DNA of 64,000 bases from Geomonas oryzisoli. Its GTDB lineage: Bacteria; Desulfobacterota; Desulfuromonadia; Geobacterales; Geobacteraceae. The notes below the pieces were generated by a model. The model had not been told where the DNA came from. It saw only the letters and a program-made list of their open reading frames with translations, and searched no databases. The stretch is from NCBI RefSeq assembly GCF_018986915.1, contig NZ_CP076723.1, positions 1,025,501-1,089,500 of the forward strand. The letters run 5' to 3'. The stretch's first letter is position 1. Every line of letters begins with the position of its first letter. This document shows positions 19,335-26,764 of this stretch, in pieces. Position numbers and translations under genes: made by a program.

Positions 19335-20576
19335 TCAGTAGAGGAGGTACGGCCTGCGCTGCTCCAGGAAGTGCTTCACCCCAGGAGTCCAGCGGGCCTC
19401 GATCGCCGCCGGGGTCTCCCCCGCCTGAAGCCCCTTGCGCAGATCCGGAGAGCCGGCCATGTCGTCGATGCCCCCCCGGAAGAACAGGGGACGGCTCTTC
19501 TCGGGGAGCGCCGCCTGCAGCGCGGCCAAAACGGCCACCCCCGTCTGCACCGGCATGACCTTGCGGTAGTCGGTGATCTCGATGCTCACCCCGGCCACCT
19601 CGCGGTCGCGGTACTTCGGCGCGCTGGAGATGCCGGGGAGCCGGACCGGGGTGAACTGCAGCGCATCGAAGTGCAGTCCAGGCAGCTGTGCTTCGTTCAG
19701 GCGCAGCGCCAGCGCCTTGGCGTCGATGCCGGGCCACCCCGTGATCTGGAACGGCCTCGGCGTGCCGCGCCCTTCCGAGGCTCCCGTCCCCTCCAAAAGA
19801 CCGGTGCCGGGGTACAGCAGCACCGAGTCGATGGCGGCCAGGTTCGGGCTGGTGGCGACCCAGCGCAGCCCGGTATCCGGCCAGCGCATATCCCGCTGCC
19901 ACCCCTGCATGCGCACTACCTGCAGGTCCAGCTTGTCCAGGTCCGGCAGCATCGCCTCGCCCTTGATCATCCCCGCCAGCTCCCCTACCGTCATGCCGTG
20001 GGCCAGCGGGATCGGGTAGAGCGAGGTGAAGCTCCCCGGGATCTTCTCTCTCACGAAGCCGGCGACGTAGTCCCCTCCAAGCGGGTTGGGGCGGTCCAGC
20101 ACCATGAAAGGGATGCCGGCCTGGGCCGCGGCCTGCATGGCGAGCCCCATGGTGGAGATGTAGGTGTAGAAACGGGCCCCGGCGTCCTGGATGTCGAACA
20201 CCATGAGGTCGATCCCCTTCAGGTCGTCGGGACGCGGCTTCTTAAGGGCGCCGTAGAGGCTCTTTACCGGTATGGGCGCCGCGTTGTCGTCGGAGAGCTT
20301 GACGCCGTCCTCGGCATTTCCCTTCAGGCCGTGCTCCGGAGAGAAGATGACGGCCGGCTTCACCCCTTTTCGCTCCATCAGCGCCAGCAGGTGGGTGTCC
20401 CCCACCATGGCGGACTGGTTGGTGATCAGGGCGAAGTGTTTTCCCTGCAGCGGCATGAAATCCTGATCGCACAGGACCTCGGCGCCGGTTTTTACCATGT
20501 GGGCTCGGGAAGAAAACGGGAACAACAGGACCAGCATCAAGGCTGCAGCGAGAACGGATGGTGCGACTCGAAACAC
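19335..20576 (-). CDS. namZ: Exo-beta-N-acetylmuramidase NamZ-like protein (DUF1343)
   Basis: A secreted protein of 413 residues. The signal peptide spans about residues 1-25, followed by the DUF1343 domain. Family marks are LITNQSAMVG, FSPEHGLKG, MVFDIQDAGARFYTYISTM, LDRPNPLGG and YPGTGLLEGTGASEGRGT. Characterised members (NamZ) release terminal MurNAc from peptidoglycan fragments. Here it would act in the periplasm in wall turnover. Upstream, the divergent cytochrome operon begins 252 bases away. No wall-recycling gene is adjacent. Confidence 0.85.
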   Translation of the reverse strand: MFRVAPSVLAAALMLVLLFPFSSRAHMVKTGAEVLCDQDFMPLQGKHFALITNQSAMVGDTHLLALMERKGVKPAVIFSPEHGLKGNAEDGVKLSDDNAAPIPVKSLYGALKKPRPDDLKGIDLMVFDIQDAGARFYTYISTMGLAMQAAAQAGIPFMVLDRPNPLGGDYVAGFVREKIPGSFTSLYPIPLAHGMTVGELAGMIKGEAMLPDLDKLDLQVVRMQGWQRDMRWPDTGLRWVATSPNLAAIDSVLLYPGTGLLEGTGASEGRGTPRPFQITGWPGIDAKALALRLNEAQLPGLHFDALQFTPVRLPGISSAPKYRDREVAGVSIEITDYRKVMPVQTGVAVLAALQAALPEKSRPLFFRGGIDDMAGSPDLRKGLQAGETPAAIEARWTPGVKHFLEQRRPYLLY

Positions 20577-20736
20577 GAAAGGTACCGCCTTCTGGATGAA
20601 ATGATGGCAGAGCTTACCTCACAATTTCCCGCCAAGGCAAGCACCATGCGGCTCTTCGGTGAGCTGTATCACACTGAGGGTGGGAAGGATCCTTTTGTGT
20701 TGGTGCATTTTCGTGAACAGGCAGTAAAATTAACCC

Positions 20737-20790
20737 TTGTCTTATTGAAGTATTTGAAATAGATTATTCACATTTGCTGATGATAATCAT
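20737..20790 (+). promoter_or_regulatory. Candidate promoter with Fur-like palindrome for the cytochrome operon
   Basis: TTGTCT, 17 bases, TAGATT (4 of 6 each) is followed by the palindrome ATGATAATCAT at 20780-20790. That palindrome equals the core of the Fur box and would sit just past the transcription start. This is suggestive only. Confidence 0.35.
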
Positions 20791-20828
20791 GACTTCCCAT
20801 CTGTCAGGGATGGCCGGGAGGGAGAGCA

Positions 20829-21623
20829 ATGAAACGACTTTTTCTGGTTTGTCTGATCCTTTTGTGTGGGGCCGGCGTGCTTTGGGGGGCCGGGACCAAG
20901 AAGAAGAAACCTCTGCCGCAGGACTTCGGGAGTGTGACCATCAGCAACTTCTCACAGCAGGCGGGGATGCCTCCCGTGGTGTTCGACCACTGGGTGCACC
21001 GCAAGAACTACACCTGCCGCCTGTGTCATGTCGACATCGGCTTCGGCATGACCGCCAACTCCACCCAGATCCGCGCAGTCGACAACAGCAAGCGCTTTTT
21101 CTGCGGCGTCTGCCATAACGGCACCTCCACCATGAACAAGGTGAAGATCTTCGACGCCTGCGGCACCAGCTACACCAGGGAGGAGTACAAGCGCTGCGTC
21201 AAGTGCCACGCCCTGGAGAAGGATCCGGCCAAGGAAGAGGCCTTCTACCGCTTCCAGGAGAAGATGCCGCGCGAGACCTTCGGCAACGGCATCAATTGGG
21301 AAAAGGCCGAGGAGACGGGCCAGCTGAAACTGGTCGACTCCCTCGAGGGTGTCTCCTTCAAGAAGAGCGCGATGAAGGTGCAGAAGGACTTCGCCCTCAA
21401 GGGTAAGGTCGAGGGCATGCCCGACATCATCTTCTCCCACGCCAAGCACACCGTCTGGAACGGCTGCGAGGTGTGCCATCCCGACATCTTCGTCGGCATC
21501 AAGAAGGGGGCGACCAAGTACTCCATGATCGATCTCTTCGACGGCAAGTACTGCGGCGTCTGTCACGACAAGGTCGCCTTCCCGCAGAGCGACTGCAAGC
21601 GCTGCCATGCCAAGCCGGTGTAG
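20829..21623 (+). CDS. Periplasmic hexaheme c-type cytochrome
   Basis: A 264-residue protein with a signal peptide (hydrophobic core at about 3-20) and six CxxCH haem-binding motifs: CRLCH (63-67), CGVCH, CVKCH, CEVCH, CGVCH and CKRCH. The spacing suggests two triheme modules of the cytochrome c7 type, each starting with an F(D/S)HxxH stretch that can give distal ligands. It is likely a periplasmic electron carrier. It is paralogous to the protein at 21965. Start: ATG after GGGAGGGAGAGCA. Confidence 0.9.
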   Translation: MKRLFLVCLILLCGAGVLWGAGTKKKKPLPQDFGSVTISNFSQQAGMPPVVFDHWVHRKNYTCRLCHVDIGFGMTANSTQIRAVDNSKRFFCGVCHNGTSTMNKVKIFDACGTSYTREEYKRCVKCHALEKDPAKEEAFYRFQEKMPRETFGNGINWEKAEETGQLKLVDSLEGVSFKKSAMKVQKDFALKGKVEGMPDIIFSHAKHTVWNGCEVCHPDIFVGIKKGATKYSMIDLFDGKYCGVCHDKVAFPQSDCKRCHAKPV

Positions 21624-21632
21624 GGGAGAGTC

Positions 21633-21935
21633 ATGAATCCGTTACGCGTGAAAGGCGTGATCGCGGCGGCGCTGCTGGCGCTGGCCCTGGCGCAGCCGGC
21701 ACGGGCCGAGCAGGCCTGGCAGGCGACCTTCGACGAGACCTGCTCCAAGAGCAACCAGGCCATGACCATGTCGGTGCAGGAACTGCGTGACCTCCTGGCC
21801 ACGTGCGACGCGCTGCAGAAGGTGATCGAGACCCAGGAGGAATCGGTTCGCAAGGTCTACCTCAAACGCCTGTCGCTGTGCCGCAACCTGTACGCATACA
21901 TGCTGGAGTTCAAGCAGAGCAACCAGGGCAAGTAG
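21633..21935 (+). CDS. Small secreted three-cysteine helical protein, unknown
   Basis: A 100-residue protein with a clear signal peptide cleaved near ARA-EQ. The mature 75 residues are helical and charged, with Cys at 37, 58 and 83 and no CxxCH. It lies 9 bases after one hexaheme cytochrome gene and 29 before the other, so all three are one operon. The fixed Cys spacing suggests disulfide or metal binding. A partner or maturation role for the cytochromes is inference. Confidence 0.75.
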   Translation: MNPLRVKGVIAAALLALALAQPARAEQAWQATFDETCSKSNQAMTMSVQELRDLLATCDALQKVIETQEESVRKVYLKRLSLCRNLYAYMLEFKQSNQGK

Positions 21936-21964
21936 ACCTGATCGGGATGAAGGGAGTGCCAAGG

Positions 21965-22792
21965 ATGGAGGGGGTGTTGCGGAAGGTGATGAGGATGCTG
22001 CTGCGTGCCGCGCCTGCATGTGCGCTGGTGCTCGCCCTGAGCTCCGGGGGGGCCGCCATGGACCGCAGCGAGTTGGCCAAGGTGCTGAAGACCATTCCCC
22101 CCAACGGACCCTTCGCCAAGTTCGGCAACGTCACCATGCGCACGCGCGCCAAGCAGGCCGGGATGGCACCGGTGGTCTTCCCGCACTGGGTGCACCGGGC
22201 GCGTTACACCTGCCGGGTCTGCCATCTCGAGCTCAACTTCGGCATGAAGCGCGGCGATACCGGCATCACCCGCGCCCTCTACACCAAGGGGAGGTTCTGC
22301 GGCGTCTGCCATGACGGCACCGTCGCTTTCGGGGTGCAGACGGCGGACAAGCAGTGCCACCGCTGCCATATGGAGAACACCAAGGAGCTGGACCAGCGCT
22401 TCGAGGACTTCTCCGAGGGGCTTCCCCTTGCCAGCTTCGGAAACGGCATCGACTGGGCCGCCGCCCTGCGCGACGGCAGCATCCGTCCCACCAACTCCAT
22501 CAACGGGCAGATCACGCTACCCTTCCCCGAAAAGCTGAAGCAGCCGCTCAAGCTGGGGACCGCCTCGCCCAGAAGCGACGTGAGCTTCTCTCACGAGGAG
22601 CATTTCGCCGAGCTTGACTGCTCCAGCTGCCACCCCGACATCTTCAACATCAAGGTGAAGTCCACCAGCGCCTTCACCATGGAAACCAACATCTACGGCA
22701 ACTTCTGCGGTGCCTGCCACATGCTGGTGTCCTTCCCCATGAACGACTGCAAGCGCTGCCACAAGGGGATGAACAGCAGCTTCGGTACCTAG
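21965..22792 (+). CDS. Periplasmic hexaheme c-type cytochrome (paralogue)
   Basis: A 275-residue protein with signal peptide and six CxxCH motifs (CRVCH, CGVCH, CHRCH, CSSCH, CGACH, CKRCH). Aligned with the first cytochrome it shares QAGM.PVVF.HWVH, FGNGI.W and CHPDIF blocks, so the pair arose by duplication. The start is set at 21965, eight bases after GGGAG; 21947 and 21989 are alternatives. It closes the operon. Confidence 0.88.
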   Translation: MEGVLRKVMRMLLRAAPACALVLALSSGGAAMDRSELAKVLKTIPPNGPFAKFGNVTMRTRAKQAGMAPVVFPHWVHRARYTCRVCHLELNFGMKRGDTGITRALYTKGRFCGVCHDGTVAFGVQTADKQCHRCHMENTKELDQRFEDFSEGLPLASFGNGIDWAAALRDGSIRPTNSINGQITLPFPEKLKQPLKLGTASPRSDVSFSHEEHFAELDCSSCHPDIFNIKVKSTSAFTMETNIYGNFCGACHMLVSFPMNDCKRCHKGMNSSFGT

Positions 22793-22806
22793 TTCCGGCC
22801 CTCCGC

Positions 22807-24012
22807 TCAGCACCCCACCCAGCTCGCCTGCCGATCGAAGCAGTTCAGCGACCCCCTGCGCTCCAGTGCGAGCGCCGCGTACTGGTCCAATCCCAGGCAC
22901 AGCGCCGCGTAGATCTTCGCCGCCGCCAGCACTTCCGGGAAGCTGACCTGTTCCTCGGGGGTGTGCGAGATCTCCAGCGCGCCCGGACCCAGGATGAGCG
23001 GCCGGCATCCCGCCGCGTGGAACAGGTTGCCGTCGGAGTGCGACCGGAAGGCCTCGAATTTCAGGGTGAGCCCGAGGCGCTGGTAGGTCTGCTCCAGGAT
23101 GCGGGCCGGCGCGTTGTCGGTGCCCAGGTTGTAGCCGGGGGAGGCGAAGTCGAAGTCGACCGAGAGGTCGAGACCCGGAATGAACTGGCCGGCGCCGGCG
23201 GTGATGCGGCGGATCGCCTGTTCCACGGAGGCGGGATCCCGCTCCGGGGGGAGGTGCAGGTCGATCCACGCCTCGCAGCGGTCCGGCACCACGAATCCCT
23301 TCTGCGAGGAACGCATCTCCCTGATCGAGTAGACGATCTCGGATTCGCCCCGCTTGAACAGCGAGTCCTTGCCCAGGTGCAAAAGCACCCGCAGCATCGA
23401 TTCGACGGCGTTGTGTCCCAGTTCGGGGAGGGAAGAGTGGCTGCGCACCCCCCGGGTCACGAACCCCGCCTCCAGGTAGCCGAAGTGCGCGAAGCAGGCG
23501 GAGAGCCCGGTCGGTTCCCCGATCACGGCCCACGGCGCGCTGCACTGTTTGAGGAAGGTGGCGCTGCCGTCGCCGTTCTCCTCCTCGCCCACCACCAGCA
23601 GCAGCCCCACACTCGGACGACGCGCCGGCTTGAGCGCCTGTGCCAGGGCGAGCCAGGTCTCCAGCATGGCGGCGCAGCCCCCCTTCATGTCGGCGCTCCC
23701 CAGCCCCCGGACCAGGTCCCCCTCCTCGCGCGCCCCGAACTCCTCCAGGTCCCAGGCGGGAACCGTGTCCACGTGTCCCACCAGGTAGAGCCTCGGTTCG
23801 TCCTCCCCCATGGTGACGCGCAGGTTGTAGCGCTCCTCCTCGACCTCCTGGCGCTCCACCGAGAACCCGGCGCGGGAAAGGAGGTCTTCCAGGTAGAGCT
23901 GGATGTCCTCTTCCTTGCCGGAGGGGGAATAGATGTCGAGCATGTCGGTGAGGGTCCCCTTGAGCCGGACCGGGTCGATGGCGGCCATGACCTCTTCGAG
24001 TCGGCCGCTCAT
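22807..24012 (-). CDS. M20-family zinc metallo-peptidase/deacylase (ArgE/DapE/CPG2 type)
   Basis: A cytoplasmic di-zinc hydrolase of 401 residues. Ligand motifs are GHVDTVP (H80, D82), GLGSADMKGG (bridging D108), GEEENGDG (catalytic and ligand Glu near 143-144), GEPTGL and a C-terminal ISHTPEE. A dimerisation domain sits in the middle. Family members remove N-acyl groups or cleave small peptides; the exact substrate cannot be told. The start overlaps the GNAT stop (ATGA), so the two genes are translationally coupled. This pairs an acetyl-transferase with a possible deacylase. Confidence 0.87.
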   Translation of the reverse strand: MSGRLEEVMAAIDPVRLKGTLTDMLDIYSPSGKEEDIQLYLEDLLSRAGFSVERQEVEEERYNLRVTMGEDEPRLYLVGHVDTVPAWDLEEFGAREEGDLVRGLGSADMKGGCAAMLETWLALAQALKPARRPSVGLLLVVGEEENGDGSATFLKQCSAPWAVIGEPTGLSACFAHFGYLEAGFVTRGVRSHSSLPELGHNAVESMLRVLLHLGKDSLFKRGESEIVYSIREMRSSQKGFVVPDRCEAWIDLHLPPERDPASVEQAIRRITAGAGQFIPGLDLSVDFDFASPGYNLGTDNAPARILEQTYQRLGLTLKFEAFRSHSDGNLFHAAGCRPLILGPGALEISHTPEEQVSFPEVLAAAKIYAALCLGLDQYAALALERRGSLNCFDRQASWVGC

Positions 24013-24521
24013 GGCTTTTTCACCGCCTTCTTCTTGTGCCGCTTGGACAGGTTGAGGGTCATGTAGAGGTGCTCCTGCACGTTGTCGAAACCGTGCTTCT
24101 TGAAGAACCGGATGGCCGGCTCGTTGTCGGCCGAGGTGTCGATGATGATCATGCGTACCCCCTGTTCCTTGAAGCGCCTTTTCAGTTCCTTGAAGAGACG
24201 GGCGCCCACCTGCATCTTCTGCAGCTCGCGGCGCACTCCGAGCCACACCAGGTAGCCGTACTTCCAGGGCGAGTGGTGCTTCTTCACGGTGGTGCCCAGG
24301 GCGAACCCCAGGATGCGGTCCTCGTGCTCGGCGACGATGCAGAGCTCGTTGTCCGAGTTGAACAGCGTGGTGATCTCGTACTCGTCCCAGGTGCGGTAGA
24401 GGCTTTGTGAATATTCCGCGGTGAAGACCTCCTCCCCGATGTGAAACACCTCCGGCAGGTCCTCGATGATCATCTGCCGGATCCGGGGGGCCTCCTCCTC
24501 GTGCTGGTCGTTGAGCGGCAT
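24009..24521 (-). CDS. GNAT-family N-acetyltransferase
   Basis: A 170-residue protein with a GNAT fold: an N-terminal IRQMIIEDLPEVFHIGEEVF helix region, AEHEDRILGFALG strands, the acetyl-CoA site region VRRELQKMQVGARLFKELKRRF (a modified Q/RxxGxG/A loop) and ADNEPAIRFFKKHGF at the end. It acetylates an unknown amine. The start follows GAGG. It is first in a two-gene operon with the M20 hydrolase. Confidence 0.85.
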   Translation of the reverse strand: MPLNDQHEEEAPRIRQMIIEDLPEVFHIGEEVFTAEYSQSLYRTWDEYEITTLFNSDNELCIVAEHEDRILGFALGTTVKKHHSPWKYGYLVWLGVRRELQKMQVGARLFKELKRRFKEQGVRMIIIDTSADNEPAIRFFKKHGFDNVQEHLYMTLNLSKRHKKKAVKKP

Positions 24522-24559
24522 GACCTACCTCGTGAACTGCTAAGTTGGCTGCTGCTGAC

Positions 24560-24568
24560 ATTATAACA
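24560..24568 (-). promoter_or_regulatory. Extended -10 promoter for the GNAT/M20 operon
   Basis: On the minus strand TGTTATAAT combines a perfect TATAAT with the TGn extension, about 40 bases before the GNAT start. No recognisable -35 is needed or seen. Confidence 0.5.
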
Positions 24569-24994
24569 GAGTTGCGGCGGGGGGGACTGGGACAGCTTTG
24601 CTGTAAGCCGGCAAGGGGGAGTCACAAGCTTCAACGCCAAGACGAGGAGCCGCAAAGGTACACGGCATAAAAGATGTGGTGCCACCCGGCAGCATCTTGC
24701 CGCCAGGATGTCGCGCGGCGTGTGAGAGCGTAACTTCAGGCGTGATGGTGCTTATTCAGCCCGCCGCGCACCCGCGTGCTCATAGGCGAAATAGGCGCTG
24801 TCTCGGTCCTGACAGGCGGCTTCGCTCTGTCTGCCGGATATTGTTGAGGAAACGAGATGATCGCGGCCCGACATGGTAAACTTCATGGATTCGCAAACCC
24901 GGAAAGGTTAGTCGCCTCCCATGTTGTGCCGCAGCTTCTGTCATGCGAGGAGCGCCGGGACGCACAGAGGGCGCGCCGCCAAACCTGGAGCCTC
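24569..24994. other. Gene-free gap before tamA
   Basis: About 430 bases without a convincing frame. It holds short hairpins such as CTGTC/GACAG near 24799-24816. I see no tRNA, riboswitch core or terminator. It probably contains the tamAB promoter, which I could not place. Confidence 0.4.
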
Positions 24995-26764
24995 ATGTTC
25001 CGACCAGTTGTCACATACCTCGTTATCGCCCTCTGCCTGGCCTGGCTCTTGTGCCTTGCCGCGCCGGCCTGCGCCGCGGAGCCGGTAGAGGTCGCCGTCT
25101 CCGGCGTCGAGGGAGACGCTCAGGACAACGTGCGCCGGGCGCTCGAGCTGCCGCACGGCCTGGTGCGCGACGGCAAGGTCGACCGACTCTGGCTGGAGCG
25201 CTTTGCGCGCCAGGCGCCGGAAAAGGCGCGGGTGGCCCTGCAGCCGTACGGCTTCTACCGCGCCAAAGCGACTGCTACGGTGCGGGAAGGGGAGGGTGGG
25301 AAGAGCAGGGTGGAGGTGGTGGTCGATCCCGGCGAACCGGTGCGCGTGGTCGAGTTCGACCTGAAGCTCGAGGGGGAAGGGGCGGATCAGAAGGAGCTGC
25401 GCCGGCAGGCCTCAGCTTTCCCGGTCGCCAGCGGGAACGTGCTGCTGCAGACCGACTACGAACGGGGCAAGAGCACGCTGCTGGCGCAGGCCCAGACCCT
25501 GGGCTACCTCGATGCCGCCTTCCCGCGCCACGAGATCCGGATTTCGCCCGATCTCGCCTCCGCCCGCGTCCACCTCACCCTGGATACCGGCGCCCGCTAC
25601 TACTTCGACGGCACCCGCATCGAGGGGGGGAGCGACTACCCGGACGTTTTCCTGAAACGGTTCGTCGCCTTCAAGGAGGGGGAACCGTTCTCCTACGCGA
25701 AGCTCGGCGAGACCCAGCTCAACTTCGCCAACTCGGAGCGCTTCCGGCAGGTGGTGGTGACGCCGCAGCGCGAGGAGGCCAAGGAGCACAAGGTCCCGAT
25801 CCTGGTGCGGCTCACCAGCGCGCCGCGGCGTACCCTGCGTCCCGGCGTCGGCTACGGCACCGATACCGGCGGCAGGTTCTCGGTACACTACCGCGATCTC
25901 AACCTCGCCCACGAGGGGAACGATCTCGACCTCAGCCTGTACGTGGCGGAGCGCCTGCAGGGCTTCGCCGGGCGCTACACCATGCCCAGCGCGAGCGATT
26001 TCAGGAGCTCGACCTCGATCCAGCTGAACCTGCAGCGCGAGACCGTATCCACCTATCAAAGCAGGCTGGCGGCCATGGAAGTCGACCGTAACTTCGGCCT
26101 GGGACGCGGCGAAGTCGCCACCCCCTACCTGAAGATCCAGCAGGAAAACTACAAGGTGGCCAACGTGAATTCCCAGTCCCGGCTGGTGCTCCCGGGCTTT
26201 CGTTTCTCCAAGGACAAGTTCAACGACCTGGTCCGCCCGACCAGCGGGTACCGGTTTTCCGTCGACCTGCGCGGCGCCCACCAGTACTTCGGCTCCGACA
26301 CCGGACTCATCCAGGCCATCGGCAACGCCAGCCTGCTGGTCCCCATGCCGGGGCGCCTCACCTTCCATACCCGCGTCAACACGGGGTACAGCCTCCTCAC
26401 CAATCCGCTTTCGGATCTCCCCCCCTCGATCCGGTTCTTCGCCGGCGGCGACCAGAGCGTGCGCGGCTACGCCTATCAAAGCCTCGGCCCTAAAGACGCG
26501 GCCGGCAGGGTGGTGGGGGGGAAACACCTGCTGGTCGGCAGCGTCGAACTGGAGCGGGCCCTGTTCAAGAACTGGGGCGTCTCGATATTCGACGACATCG
26601 GCAACGCCTTCAACGACTTCGGCAACGTTGACCTGAGGCAGGGGGTGGGGGTGGGCGCCCACTACTACACGCCGGTCGGCGGACTGAACCTCTACCTGGC
26701 CCATCCGCTCGCGCCCGGCGCCCCCCCGATCCGGATCCATTTCTCCGTGGGGTTTGAATTTTGA
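24995..26764 (+). CDS. tamA: Outer-membrane assembly factor TamA (Omp85/BamA family)
   Basis: A 589-residue outer-membrane protein. The signal peptide covers about 1-27 (cut near ACA-AEP), then three POTRA domains to about 280, then a 16-strand beta barrel with the Omp85 signature region FFAGGDQSVRGYAYQSLGP (VRGY loop) and a C-terminal strand ending in Phe (FSVGFEF). It works with TamB to insert proteins or move lipids to the outer membrane. The start at 24995 gives a proper signal peptide; the frame extends 46 residues upstream without support. The stop overlaps the TTG start of tamB. Confidence 0.9.
   Translation: MFRPVVTYLVIALCLAWLLCLAAPACAAEPVEVAVSGVEGDAQDNVRRALELPHGLVRDGKVDRLWLERFARQAPEKARVALQPYGFYRAKATATVREGEGGKSRVEVVVDPGEPVRVVEFDLKLEGEGADQKELRRQASAFPVASGNVLLQTDYERGKSTLLAQAQTLGYLDAAFPRHEIRISPDLASARVHLTLDTGARYYFDGTRIEGGSDYPDVFLKRFVAFKEGEPFSYAKLGETQLNFANSERFRQVVVTPQREEAKEHKVPILVRLTSAPRRTLRPGVGYGTDTGGRFSVHYRDLNLAHEGNDLDLSLYVAERLQGFAGRYTMPSASDFRSSTSIQLNLQRETVSTYQSRLAAMEVDRNFGLGRGEVATPYLKIQQENYKVANVNSQSRLVLPGFRFSKDKFNDLVRPTSGYRFSVDLRGAHQYFGSDTGLIQAIGNASLLVPMPGRLTFHTRVNTGYSLLTNPLSDLPPSIRFFAGGDQSVRGYAYQSLGPKDAAGRVVGGKHLLVGSVELERALFKNWGVSIFDDIGNAFNDFGNVDLRQGVGVGAHYYTPVGGLNLYLAHPLAPGAPPIRIHFSVGFEF

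Noticed and set aside
24620-24850. Cyclic-di-GMP (GEMM) riboswitch
   Set aside because: A short CGCAAAG-like string is present, but the conserved core and paired stems are not.
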